DNA of 64,000 nt from Pseudopithomyces maydicus (lineage: Eukaryota > Ascomycota > Dothideomycetes > Pleosporales > Didymosphaeriaceae). Positions 53,020 through 63,641 of the stretch are shown one piece after another. The DNA is taken from NCBI GenBank assembly GCA_026873275.1, contig JANTUC010000005.1, positions 2,046,001-2,110,000 on the forward strand. The letters are read 5' to 3'. Within the stretch, counting starts at the first letter, position 1. Each line of letters opens with the position of its first letter. The translations under genes were made by a program, and so were the position numbers. The notes below the pieces were generated by a model that was not told the DNA's origin, did no database searches, and saw only the letters and a list, made by a program, of their open reading frames with translations.

Positions 53020-55059
53020 TCACAACACCACCAAACTCGCCTCCACCGCCCCCTCCTCACTAATCAACCCTTTCCTCACCTCCTCCGTAACCTCCCCCTC
53101 CACCCCCAGTATCATCAACGCCTCCCTACTCTGCTCGCCATTCTTCCCCTCCCCACCAGTAACCCCCTCATCAGCATCGTGCAACGGCGCCACATTCATA
53201 AACTTGATATTCACGCCCGCCTTCCCCAGCAAGTTTCCCACGTACCCGATCTTCCCCACGGAGTCGAAGTTGCGGCAGATAAGTAGAGTACCTTGCGGCA
53301 CGAATTCGCCCTTGAAGCGGTCGAGGCGCGAGATGTAGGGCTTGTTTGCTGAGACGAAGCCTTGAATTACTTGCTCTGAGGGTTCAGGCTGTGAGGCGGG
53401 GGCGAGTTGGGATTGGCCTGTTGAGGTGGGTTGTTGCTGATGCTGGGGAACGCGGGAGGACAGCGGGGAGACGGAGCGGCCGTGGCGGGCTTGGGATGAG
53501 GAGCGGGAGGCGCGGGCTCGGAGGGTGATGAAGGAGGAGTAGGGTTTGTCTTCTACGTTTTCACGGCTGCGCTGCTCGTTGATGAGGATGCCGCGTTCCT
53601 TTGCGACGAGCTCGGCGTTGACGATGTTGATGTTTGGGGTTTCGCTGATGGGGGAGAGGAGCCCCTTGACGAGGGCGGCGAAGAGGGGTTTTGTGGTGTT
53701 GAGCTCGGCGAGGGTGCCTTCGTAGGTGATGTCGAAGGTGGTGCGGAAGGAGGCGGCGTTGACTTTGTTGGAGTAGTGCTGCGTGTAGAGGGAGCCCATT
53801 CTTTCGATGAGGGTTACGAAGGGTTGGAGTTTTTGGTATTCTTCGGGGAGGATGATAGGGGCGTTGACGGCGGAGCGGGGGAGTTCGCCGGAGAGAATGG
53901 AGACGACTTGTTCGCAGACGTCGATGGAGACGTTTTCTTGGGCTTCTTTGGTTGATGCGCCGAGGTGGGGTGTTGCTACGACTTTCGGGTGGGCGATCAG
54001 TCGACTGGCGGAAGAGTCTGCTTCTGGCGGCTCGGAAGTAAAGACGTCGATACCAGCACCGGCAATGGTCCCGGCGTCAAGAGCTTCTACGAGGGCATCT
54101 TCATCGATCATACCACCTCTTGCAACATTCAATATGCGAGCTGTCGGTTTCATGGTCGCCAGCTCAGCTCGCGAGATCATGCCTTTCGTGGAAGCGATCA
54201 GGGGCGTATGTAACGTCAAGAAGTCTGCTTGCTGGAGCAAGTCCGCGAGACTTGGTAATAAAGTCACAGACGCAGCAGCAGCGAGATTCTCATTCGCATA
54301 TGGGTCATACGCGATGAGGCGCATACCGAAGCCATTGGCGATTCTGGCAACCGTGAGACCGACTGTATCGATTTAGCTATGCTCGGCTGAATAACATTAA
54401 CTCTTGTGGGATTACCCTTTCCTAGACCAACAATGGCCAGTGTCTTGCCCTTGGCTTCAATTCCGGTGAGTCGACTTCGCTCCCACTTCCCAGCTTTGAT
54501 GCTCTGGCTGGCATCAGCAACGTTCCTGGCAACCGCCATCATCACTGAAAAGTGTCAGTCCATTTCCGTTAATGTGTAAAATAAGAAGCCAGCTGCTTGA
54601 CATTCTAACTCTGAAATATCTCATTAAATCCATACTGCTGGCCTTCGATCCGTGCCTCTCGTCAAGACTCACACCCCTATACACTGTCTCATCCCCAAAC
54701 AGAAAATAGAACTTACAAGCAACCGTATGCTCCGCCGCAGCATTGATATTCCCACTCGGACTATTCACAACGATAATCCCCAGCCCCGTCGCCGCCTTCA
54801 CGTCGACATTATCGACCCCAACGCCCGCCCTCGCCACCACCTTCAGCTTCTTCGCGGCATTCAGCAGCTCGGCCGTGACCTTCGTCTCGCTCCGCACGAT
54901 CAGCGCCTCGTACTCGCCGATGATGGCCTTCAGTTCGTCCGGGCTCAGACCTTGCTTTTGCTCGACGTCGAAGCTGTCTTTGAGCAGGGCGAGGCCGTCC
55001 GGGGAGACTTTTTCGGGGATGAGGATTTTGGGGCGGGGGGTGTAGGTTGGGATGGCCAT
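53020..55059 (-). CDS. SER33: D-3-phosphoglycerate dehydrogenase (serine biosynthesis)
   Basis: Oxidises 3-phosphoglycerate to 3-phosphohydroxypyruvate with NAD, the first step of serine synthesis in the cytosol. Exons 55059-54717, 54544-54416 and 54362-53020, with introns of 172 and 53 bp; product 604 aa. The N-terminal substrate-domain half includes VVARAGVGVDNVDVKAA and GNINAAAEHTVA. The NAD loop GLGKVGL is completed by splicing intron 2. Catalytic Arg is in LNVARGG (about 239), Glu in SEPPEADS, and His in TPHLGAST (about 290). After an intervening domain comes a Ser/Gln/Pro-rich insert at about 440-492 that looks disordered. The C-terminal ACT domain (TLLICRNFDSVGKIG... to the end) is the usual serine-feedback site. 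I use the yeast symbol; SER3 and SER33 cannot be told apart. Confidence 0.93.
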
Positions 55060-55680
55060 GGTGCTTGGAGATGGTGATGCTTTTGTCTATGTATGTATGT
55101 AGCTTTTAGAACTGAGAGAAGTGGAATATATATGTACTTTGGAGTTTTAACATTGAAGGGTGCATGAGGTGTTTATGTACCCCGACACGTGTACCTTGGG
55201 CGTTTGCGTTGGATTCCGCCGCAGTCGGCCGTCTTGCGTCTGTCTTGCGTCCGTCTTGCATGTGCGCTTCATCAGGTGCAGCTCTTTGTATACTCGGAAC
55301 GCTTGCTGCATGTGGCAAAGGCGGTTACCCCGCCCCCGCAAACCCCACGCAATATGCCACTTCACCTGTCAGAGGGTGCGGAGAGAGGGGCTTGCAGTGG
55401 TGTGGGTAGGCGAATTGCTGAGGATGTGTCAATGTTTTGTGTGTTTGAGGAGATTGTCGCGTGCGGTGCTGGAGGGGCGAAGTCGGCAGGATATGGGAGA
55501 GCTTGTACATGGCACGCTTATACAGACACTCAGAATGACGGGGAAGATGCCTCCTAGACTGGTTATTTGCATGATATTGGTTATTTATGTTGATGTGAAT
55601 CTGACCACGTTGTGAGGCAGTGTCAAAACAGCTTAATTGGAGACTTCTACACAACTGAGGCGCGGTTGTACGTCTCCGCC
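55060..55680. other. Upstream region of phosphoglycerate dehydrogenase
   Basis: About 620 bp between the start of SER33 and the stop of the glyoxalase gene. No gene; several overlapping short frames are mutual shadows. Confidence 0.5.
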
Positions 55681-56733
55681 TCACCAGTTGGCTCGTGTCT
55701 TAAGCTTCTCATTCTGTACAACCTCGATCCAATAACCATCGGGGTCTGGGAAGAGTTAGTAACCTGTAATTGTACACAAAACGTGATCGAAGGAACATAC
55801 CTAGCACAAAAGCAATGTTCTTCATGCGACCATCAGTAAGCCTCTTCTTCCAGTTGACATTCTTCTCCTCAAAACGCGCACACGCCGCATCCAGGTCATC
55901 CACCGCAATGCAGATGTGACCGAACCCTTGCGGCTCGGCGTTTCCGTTGTGGTACTGGAAGTTGGGGTCCTTCTCGGTGCCATAGTTCCAGGTCAACTCC
56001 AGCAGACCCTCCTGGTCCGCAGTGCGGCCATCATCACCTGCGGCCGCGCCGTAGCCAAGGAAGTACAGGTTGAAGTTGTTTGCCGCGCTCTCGTGGGTGC
56101 GCTTTAGCTGCATGCCCATGACGTCCTTGTAGAACGCCAGCGACTTCTCAGCATCCTTGACGCGGAGCATGGTGTGGTTCATGCGGTACGTGGCAACGTC
56201 CGTCTCCTTCTCGTTCTCTGTCTCCTCCAAGGACTTTTGACCGATGACCTCGACCCAGTAGCCGTCCGGGTCCAACACGAAGGCGACGTGGCGCATCCGG
56301 CCGTCAGACAGCTTCTTCTGGAACTTGTAGCCTGCGTCTTCGAGGCGCTGGCAGGCAGCCTGCAGGTTGTCGACGGAGATGCAGAGATGTCCGAAACCGC
56401 GGTGGGGCTCCTGGTTGCCGTTGGCGATCTTGTAGTTGGGGTCGTCCTCGGTGCCGTAGTTGTGGGTCAGCTCGACGATGCCCTCGCGGTCGGTCCAGAC
56501 GTTTCCGTGCGACACGGCCTTGGGGCTGTCGTAGGCGAGGAAGTAGAGGTCAAACTTTGCGTCGGGGTTGGGCAGCTTCTGGATGAGCTTCATGCCCAGG
56601 AACTCGTAGAACTCGACGGATCGCTTCGGGTCCTTCACGCGAAGCCTGCGCCGTCAGTAGCTGGGCGTGAATATGGAGTCTGTATTGCTCACATGGAGTG
56701 GTTGAGTTTATAACGGCTCGGATCGGTGGCCAT
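55681..56733 (-). CDS. GLO1: Glyoxalase I (lactoylglutathione lyase), two-domain
   Basis: Converts the glutathione hemithioacetal of methylglyoxal to S-D-lactoylglutathione. Exons 56733-56693, 56645-55801 and 55745-55681, with introns of 47 and 55 bp. Product 316 aa, close to the 326 aa of yeast Glo1. Two tandem VOC-fold halves each show the metal ligands H-E-H-E. First half: NHSM, GIVELTHNYG, GFGHLCI and YWVEVIG. Second half: NHTM, GLLELTWNYG, GFGHICI and YWIEVV, the last provided by exon 3. The start at 56733 (MATDPSRYKLNHSM) is set by splicing into LRVKDPKRSVEFY. The last exon is needed to complete the second metal site. Confidence 0.94.
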
Positions 56734-57627
56734 GGTTGCGAGGGCCCTGAGGATGGTATTTGGCTGTGTGTATGTAGCTCGACGAACTGCAGATGCAGAT
56801 GGAACAATGGATGGACGGATGAAAGCGCGTCGCAGCAGAAGCATCAACTTGTCGGTGGTGAGGCGTGGCTCGGTAGAGACAGGCGGGGAATTTTACCTGT
56901 CGGTGACGTTTGATCGCTGCGAAGCTGCCCCTCGGCCGGCTGCGGGCCCTCAAGTGGGGAGCTCTACACAGCTCCCTGCAAATCTGACCCTGAACTGGAC
57001 GCCTGCATCGCTGGTGCTTAACTCAGCATGGTCCGACGATCCGCGCCCTCCTGCGAAGGAAAACGTATAAGGGCGCGCAACAAGGCGCCGCATGCTGTGC
57101 AGCTCAGCCCAACTCAACGGGCCCACGGGTCCACGGGTTAAAATGGACCACGTGACGTGACGCGGTCCAAGCTGATCCCTGTCGGCGTTAGCGCGTCGGC
57201 CTGGCTTCCGCAGGCGACATGATATCTCTACTGCAACACCATGCAACAGTCAGGATACGCCGTGTACAGCTACGCTCTCCTCTTGCTTTCCCTTGCTTTG
57301 GTCGGGAACTATTGATCTTGCCTTTCAACATCTCCAAGGACCCGCACACGTGCTGCGACGTGGCGGGGCCTCAGTGCACGGAATAAACTTCGAGGGGTGA
57401 ACTCGAGACGCTTTAGGTAGGTATTCACATGCCCAGCACGCACCAGCCCAACGTCCCTCCCGTAAGGCATCACCGCAAATATGTGCTACTCCCATGTCCT
57501 GTGGTTTGTTCGCCGAGTCTTTATGACTCCGCCCCATTCACCAAACATCTTTATATAACGTCACCGTCACTCACTCACTCGTTCATTTGCACCCTCTCTA
57601 ACGATGCCAAAGTCTCGTCCCGTCGCC
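56734..57627. other. Divergent promoter region of GLO1 and the LAMTOR2-like gene
   Basis: 0.9 kb. It contains a CCACGTGACGTGACGCG stretch at about 57149-57165, which holds an E-box (CACGTG) next to a TGACG half-site; such sites bind bHLH and bZIP factors. An in-frame ATG at 57604 could start the LAMTOR2-like protein eight codons earlier. No other gene is seen. Confidence 0.45.
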
Positions 57628-58384
57628 ATGCTCAACGCACTAAAACTCAGCGAACTGCTGAATAAAAACACAAACCCACATCTCTATCCACGCATCTTGT
57701 AAGCATACCCACCTATTACTACCTACTCCCTCACACCATCATCACCAAATCTCCACCCCCATTCCCCAAACCCACCTCTCTCTTCTAGTCCCACCTCTTC
57801 CTCCCTCCCCCTCATACCCCAACCACCCCCACCCCCAACCGGCCCCCACTCACCCCCCCCCAGCATAATGTCCCCCAACGGCACCCTCATGGCCTACACG
57901 ACCCCCATCGACATCCGCGCCCTCCGCGACCAAGCCGCCCTCCTCTCCATGGCCTGGAAAGACCACGCCTCCAAGCTGCCCTCCCCTCTTCCCTCGAAAC
58001 CCTCACCATCGAAACCCCAAACAACAACATCATCGCCCGCGCCATCCAGCCCGCCCTCCTGCTCGTTCTCGTCGGCGGCGTGCCTCCTGGTCGTAAAGAT
58101 GTTTTTAAGATCACGCCCGAAGCGAGGGGGATGCGCGGTATCCGCCTGCTCTGGATGACGAAGAGGAGGAAGCAGGGAGGGAGGGAGAGGGAGAGAGGTG
58201 GCAGGGAGTGGGAGTGGGAATGGGAAGGCGCCCAGTGTGTTGAGTACGGTGAGTAGTAGGGAGAGGGATGTCAAGGGGGGTTGTTGCATATTCAGAGGAA
58301 GAAGGTGGATGCCTTGACGGTGTATTTGAGGGGGAGTTTGATGCGAAGGGGTTCGTTATGCCGGATGATTCGAGCTTTTCGTAA
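57628..58384 (+). CDS. Roadblock/LC7 (LAMTOR2-like) protein, broken by several single-base losses
   Basis: Likely the fungal counterpart of a Ragulator/EGO-type Roadblock subunit on the vacuole that supports TORC1 signalling. Exon 1 (57628-57698) reads MLNALKLSELLNKNT, a 165-bp intron follows, and exon 2 starts at 57864 with IMSPNGTLMAYTTP. The first frame is lost near 57976-57993, after WKDHASKLPS. The next conserved block, LETLTIETPNN...RAIQPALLLVLVGGVPPGR, is in another frame. A third change at the G5 run 58126-58130 is needed to read ARYPPALDDEEEEA, and another between 58165 and 58205 to read GKAPSVLST. The run G6 58275-58280 (or a 47-bp intron) and the run G5 58330-58334 are needed to reach KVDALTVYL and GEFDAKGFVMPDD, ending at 58384. 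Every change is a one-base loss in or near a homopolymer. Either the sequence is poor here or the gene is decaying. Family call rests on the central block. Confidence 0.65.
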
Positions 58385-58802
58385 TGTGAACTTGAAGAGA
58401 TGGGGCAGGGGGAGGATTAGGGTGTCGATTTTTCTTTTTCAGCAAGGGCGCTTGTTTTGTTTCATTAGGGCTTTTGTGTGTTTATTCATTGTTTCATTAC
58501 TTCCACATAGGGGATGGCATGGGATGTTTGTGTCGATAGGCCTGTATAGATTTCCAGTGTATGTGCATATTGTTATCGGTTGCATATTTAGTTAGCTAGT
58601 TCGTTGGAGGGATTGATTTTCTGGTCATATATTATAATGCATACATGAAGATAATAGCTTGCAGACTGCACCTTCCATTTCACACCTTTACGCAATTTGA
58701 GGTTTGCATGTCCGAGAAACAGGTGGACGGTCATGAAATAGTCATTAATCTATCTAAAAGACGACAACAACAAACGCTGCAGATGCACGCACTCTATCCA
58801 AT
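58385..58802. other. Convergent 3' intergenic region
   Basis: About 420 bp, AT-rich, between the 3' ends of the LAMTOR2-like gene and MET10. Nothing else seen. Confidence 0.5.
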
Positions 58803-61800
58803 CTAGTACACCTCAAGCACGTAGCGACCCTCGTCCTTCAGCGTCTCAATCTCCCTCCTGCTATCCACCTTCTTAGGCTTCTCCTCACCCGCCCTGACGC
58901 TCTTGGCCCTGTGTTCCACCTCGACGGCCTCTTGAAGGACCTCGGTGACATCCGGCACAGGCCACGTGGGACCGCAGAGGTAGAAGCTACCCTCCTTCTG
59001 CAGATAGGCACGACGAATGTCAGACAGACTCTGTCGCATGCGGTCCTGGATGTAGATCTTCTGCGGCTGATCACGCGAGAAGGCGCGACCGAGCAGCGTG
59101 ATGATGCCAGCATCCTGGTATGCCTCCCACTCCTCGCCGTACAGGTACTCCTCGCGCTGATGACGGGATCCCATGTACAGCAGGACCTCGCCGATCTCGT
59201 GACCTTGCTGCTTCTGGTAGGCGCGCTCCTGGACGAAAGCACGGAAGGGTGCGAGACCGGTACCGAGACCCGCCATGATGATGGGCGCGGTGGTCTTGGG
59301 GGGCAGCTTCATGACGGATGGCTTGACGGACACGGTGACGGCAGAGCCGATCTTCAGGCCGTTGAGGTAACGTGTAGCTTGACCGAAGCGGTCGCGGCCG
59401 CTGGGGTCAACCCAGTTGACTGTGACGATGAGGAGAGCAACCGAGGTTGGGGTGACGTGCTGAGAGGATGCGATAGAGTATTCACGGCGCTTCATCGGGT
59501 TGACAATGCGGACAATGTCGTGGAAAGAGGGGTGGGCAGACGGGAACTCAAGGAGAATATCAGCGAACGTGATGGTGTCGACCTCAGCGCGGCGCTTGAA
59601 TTCCGTCGCACCCTCTGGGCTGATGACTGCGAGGAGCTTGCGCTTCTCGTCAGCATCGTCGGCAAACTCGGCAAGAGCTTCGTAGAAACGCTTGGGCGGG
59701 CGGCCGAAGATGTCAACGTTCTGAACGAGGGCCTGGTAGACGGTACGGTTCACCAGGACGTCAGGATCGTCACGGGAAGGCACTTCGACGATCTCATCAG
59801 GGTTCAGGCCGTACCACTTGATGAATTCTTCGACTTCGGCCTTGTCGTTCTCGGCGTGGATACCGAGAGCCTCGCCAATTGCATAAGTGAGACCAGAGTC
59901 GCCAAGATCAAACTCAATGTGGAAGATGTTGCGGTCGTAGTTGGCCGGGGTGAGACGACGGCGTTCCTTGACGCGGACGACGGCTGTCTTGATGCCCAGG
60001 TCAGGGCGCAGCGCAGCCTCGCTTCCGTATGCTTCCTTGAAGGCGAATCCCTTGGCCGCAGTCTTCCAGTCCCTCAAATAAGTTGGCGGCTCGGTCTCGG
60101 TACGGCCATATGCAGAGAAGCTGTTGACGTTGATGTCTGAAGGAAGCTGAATAGCCTCGACTTCCTCTTCGGGCGTGGACCAGCTGACAGGGCAGTCGAT
60201 CTCGCGGAGAGCAGTTTCCAGCTCAGTAGCGAGTTTCTCGAGGACCTTCTGGTCGCCGTTGATAGCAGCCAGCTTGGAAAGGCCAGAAGTGAGCAGATCC
60301 TCGCGTGCAACCTTTAAGAAAGCCAGCTGGGCAAGGTAGGCTTCCAGTGACGGGTCTTGGGACACGCTCTCAGATAGAGTCGGGTCGAGAACAAAGAGTT
60401 CCACGTCTTTGCCGACAAGAGCCTTGCGCAGAGCAGGTGAAAGCTTCTTCTCAATATCCTCGTCCTTGACACCGGGCAGCTTCACGATGATTGAGCTGTC
60501 AGCCTTGACGCTGTTCAGGATGTCAAACTCCTTCAAGAGAGACTCGTCACCAACAAATGTGACGTCGGCCTGTTCAACGGAGTAAGGAGCCTCGATGGTG
60601 TAGTCGGCATTGCGGATGTCGGTGCGCAAAGTTCCACCTTGCACAAGGTTGTCGTGACCAGTGCGCACAAATACGTTCTTAGCAGAATCAGAAGAGAACA
60701 GCTTGCCTAGCACGACGGGAGCGCTTGCGGCAGCTGACTGGTCCAAATCCCAGAAAGTATACTGCTTGACGTCTGCTGTGTTCAGGATATCGACGTAGGA
60801 GCGAACCTCTTCGGACTGAGTTTTCTCGCCGTATGTTTGCTGGAACACGTCGAGAATGTTGCTGGGGGTCCAGACCTGCTCACGGGAGTACTTGATATCG
60901 ATGACGTCCACATTGCGGTCGAATGCGAACTGAAGGGTTGCAAACACATCAGAGAACAAGCGAGAGCTCTCAGCAGGGTCGAAAACGGCGGCCTCATCCT
61001 TGACCTGACCGAGCACCGCAACGTTACGGGTGCTCTTAGGCAGTACCTCAAGGAATGCCTCCTCCACGAACGGACGGTAGACACGGACGTTGATGACACC
61101 AAGCTTGTCACCATCCTTGGCAAGGGCGTTGGCAACCTGGGCGGAAAGCGATGCCTCCACGGTACCGAAAACAACCAGCACGCTCTCAGGCTCCTCGTGA
61201 CCGTAGTAGTCGAAGAGTCTGTAGTCCTCTCCAAGCTCGTCATTGAAAGCCTGGAGCAAACGAACGACACGTCCAGCGTTGTCCGAGTGTTTCTTGTCCA
61301 CTTCTGATACGGCCTTCAACACGGCCTGGTAGGTGTTGTAAAGCCTGTTCTGGTCGAAAGTATCCACCAACCTTGCGGTCTCACGTCCAACGCTGATTCC
61401 ATCGTAGGTATGAACGGTAGGGAGTATGCTCGACAGAAGGGTTGCGAAAAGCGACATGTGCTGGGTCTCAAAGACAGACGGGCTGCACACCAGACCGAGA
61501 CCAAGGTCCTCCGCAATAGTCAATGACGAAACATAGTCGCTGACAAGGCCGGCGGACGAGTTGGCAGTGTAGTCGACGGCGGCGATGTGGGCAGTAAGCG
61601 GGTTGGCGACCGAGTAGAGGAGGGCGAGCTGGTCGAGCGCAGGTCGCAGGTAGTGAAGAGTCGCAGAGGAGGCAACGATGGATTGCGGAATGTGTCGCTT
61701 CTTCAGGTCAAAGTCCTTGGAGAACATGTAACCGAGCGCAATTGACCCAGCGCCATTCCTTGTCTCGAGCGATTGTACGCCAGTCTGGTATCCGAGCGCG

Positions 61801-62057
61801 TTCTTGTCACCATTTTCCTGCCATGACTTCAAGGCCACATCCAAATCAAAGCCTTCGGCGGAGTAGGCGAATATCTTGTCGGACAGGGTATAGGCAACTT
61901 GCTGAACAAGAGCCTGTGCGGTAAGGTAGGTGGGGCCACCGATGGATCCGAGGGGGAGGTCCTGTCCGAATGGCAAACTCGACGACTTCTGGGTGAAGTG
62001 CTGCTGCTGCTGGCCGTCGGCGCCAGGACCGGTGGACTCAGTCTGTTGGAAATGCAT
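58803..62057 (-). CDS. MET10: Sulfite reductase (NADPH) flavoprotein alpha component
   Basis: Passes electrons from NADPH through flavin to the sirohaem beta subunit, which reduces sulfite to sulfide in sulfate assimilation. A single uninterrupted frame of 1084 aa, near yeast Met10 (1035 aa). The N-terminal about 450 residues form the pyruvate:ferredoxin-oxidoreductase-like region typical of the fungal alpha subunit (YGHEEPESVLVVFGTVEAS, VINVRVYRPF). A linker leads into the cytochrome-P450-reductase-type FAD domain (about 670-900; RRLTPANYDRNIFHIEFDL, RREYSIASS). The NADPH domain follows (GLGTGLAPFRAFVQER, YMGSRHQREEYLYGEEW, YLCGPTWPVPDV), and the protein ends in the conserved GRYVLEVY-type tail. 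No flavodoxin-type FMN domain is seen, as in other fungal Met10. The ATG at 62057 begins MHFQQTESTGPG. Confidence 0.95.
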   Translation of the reverse strand: MHFQQTESTGPGADGQQQQHFTQKSSSLPFGQDLPLGSIGGPTYLTAQALVQQVAYTLSDKIFAYSAEGFDLDVALKSWQENGDKNALGYQTGVQSLETRNGAGSIALGYMFSKDFDLKKRHIPQSIVASSATLHYLRPALDQLALLYSVANPLTAHIAAVDYTANSSAGLVSDYVSSLTIAEDLGLGLVCSPSVFETQHMSLFATLLSSILPTVHTYDGISVGRETARLVDTFDQNRLYNTYQAVLKAVSEVDKKHSDNAGRVVRLLQAFNDELGEDYRLFDYYGHEEPESVLVVFGTVEASLSAQVANALAKDGDKLGVINVRVYRPFVEEAFLEVLPKSTRNVAVLGQVKDEAAVFDPAESSRLFSDVFATLQFAFDRNVDVIDIKYSREQVWTPSNILDVFQQTYGEKTQSEEVRSYVDILNTADVKQYTFWDLDQSAAASAPVVLGKLFSSDSAKNVFVRTGHDNLVQGGTLRTDIRNADYTIEAPYSVEQADVTFVGDESLLKEFDILNSVKADSSIIVKLPGVKDEDIEKKLSPALRKALVGKDVELFVLDPTLSESVSQDPSLEAYLAQLAFLKVAREDLLTSGLSKLAAINGDQKVLEKLATELETALREIDCPVSWSTPEEEVEAIQLPSDINVNSFSAYGRTETEPPTYLRDWKTAAKGFAFKEAYGSEAALRPDLGIKTAVVRVKERRRLTPANYDRNIFHIEFDLGDSGLTYAIGEALGIHAENDKAEVEEFIKWYGLNPDEIVEVPSRDDPDVLVNRTVYQALVQNVDIFGRPPKRFYEALAEFADDADEKRKLLAVISPEGATEFKRRAEVDTITFADILLEFPSAHPSFHDIVRIVNPMKRREYSIASSQHVTPTSVALLIVTVNWVDPSGRDRFGQATRYLNGLKIGSAVTVSVKPSVMKLPPKTTAPIIMAGLGTGLAPFRAFVQERAYQKQQGHEIGEVLLYMGSRHQREEYLYGEEWEAYQDAGIITLLGRAFSRDQPQKIYIQDRMRQSLSDIRRAYLQKEGSFYLCGPTWPVPDVTEVLQEAVEVEHRAKSVRAGEEKPKKVDSRREIETLKDEGRYVLEVY

Positions 62058-63641
62058 CTTGAAGAGTCAAGACGCGCCTGTAGGATTGGCCTTGTATAAA
62101 ACCAATCTAGGCTTCTTGTAGGAATGGGAGAAGTGACTGTGACTTTCCCTAGGGCTTCACGGAGGGAAGAAGGCGTCAAGGTCGCCGCAAGACGATAAAA
62201 GTCGCATGCTCAGGGCGACATCGGCAGAGAGGCTGCCGAGGAGACTGCCGTATGAATGCGACATGATTGGTCTGGCTCCTGGCCGTTGGTTGTTTTGCCT
62301 TCGTGCCGAACAAAAAATGCCATTAGCGTGGAGCACGCAATATGGCTTGGCGTGGAGGTTGGGCACCGCGCGGGGATATCGCGGAGCTCCGAGATAGCTG
62401 GCCTGCACGTGCACAGGGAACGCATGGTGCGTGCACTGAACTTGCCGATATACTTCCCTGGATCATGTAGAGGACTCGATGAGTGTTACGAAGCCGGAAT
62501 TCAATGTTTTGAAATATGCATCTCTCGTCCAAAGCAGCACAGGATGGCTACGTTTCCCATTGCCACGCCGGCATGCCCGTTTTCGGCCTACGAGGACTGG
62601 CACACGCTGTTTAAACCCAAGACTTCCAAGGCAGTTCTCTTCTACAAGCAGCCCCTACGTTGGTCCAATTAATGCCCGTCGACAATCAAACCGCTAAAGA
62701 CTCGACTATCTCCTGGTATTTGTCGCCTAGTGCTATTCCTTACCGAATAAATAGACTGCGCCACGTCAATACAGTAGGCAGTACAGCCGTACAGTCGACT
62801 CTTATCTGTAAAAAATTACAGGCCGCGCTGTAATTAATAGCAAGGTCAAGTCTCCAACGCACAAGCAGCAAATCAAACTAAGCCCACCAGACTGCGAACT
62901 TAGTGGCTAGCCACAAGCCATGTTGCTTGACACAATCTTCCGAGACAATGTAACTACCCACACAACAGAACTGGGTATCTATAGTGGTCATAACACCATG
63001 CCGCATGCTGGCAATAAACAATCAACGCTAGACCCTCCCTAGCTAATCATGGTCAATCTGTAGCTTCAGCAAGACTCGAGGCCTAGTTTTGAAATATTTA
63101 ACTGATCTAATCTCGAACATCTACTCCGGTCTTCCCATAAAGTCAATTCTATCTGCGTGGCATACATTAGTGGTGTTCAAGCGCCTACAGATTGCTTCCT
63201 CTGATGGGAAGTCCAACGAAGCTACCTACGCCGGCTCATAGCTACCCGCACTGAATCTAGTACTCCTCGCAAACAAGGCCCCTCACGCCCTTGACCAGTC
63301 GCGTGTGCCATTCTCACCTTTCTGGCCTTGCAAACAGTGATAGTCAGCTGCGCCTGCAGCGACCAACTGTACTCACAGCGATCGCAGATTTCTCTCACCT
63401 CTATATTGCAGACGCTGGCGCAAATCTCTAGGTTCTATAAAAGAGCACCTCCCACGCTCCTTCCTTTCTTTCTTTTCCTCACCTTCAATATTCATATCAT
63501 TTATCTTAACAATTATTCTTCCAGGCTCCAACCTTGCGCAACAAGGTAGTGTGCGCCTCTACCGCCACCACGGACAACTTTTCACTCAAAAATCGTCTGG
63601 GCACCCCCTGTTCGTCGTCCACAGACGGTGGCCCGGAAACC
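62058..63641. other. Divergent promoter region of MET10 and the right-edge gene
   Basis: 1.6 kb. A perfect CACGTG at 62406-62411 lies about 350 bp upstream of MET10. From about 62.7 to 63.4 kb it is AT-richer with no supported frame. A pyrimidine-rich TTCTTCCAG near 63520 could be the acceptor of a 5'-UTR intron of the right-edge gene. Confidence 0.5.
62406..62411 (-). promoter_or_regulatory. E-box CACGTG upstream of MET10
   Basis: CACGTG is the core bound by Cbf1, which with Met4 controls sulfur genes in yeast. Its position about 350 bp upstream of a sulfite reductase gene fits that logic, but a 6-bp match occurs often by chance and use in this fungus is inference. Confidence 0.35.

Noticed and set aside
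58911..60140. 409-codon plus-strand frame inside MET10
   Set aside because: Antisense shadow; MET10 on the minus strand has clear conserved motifs throughout.
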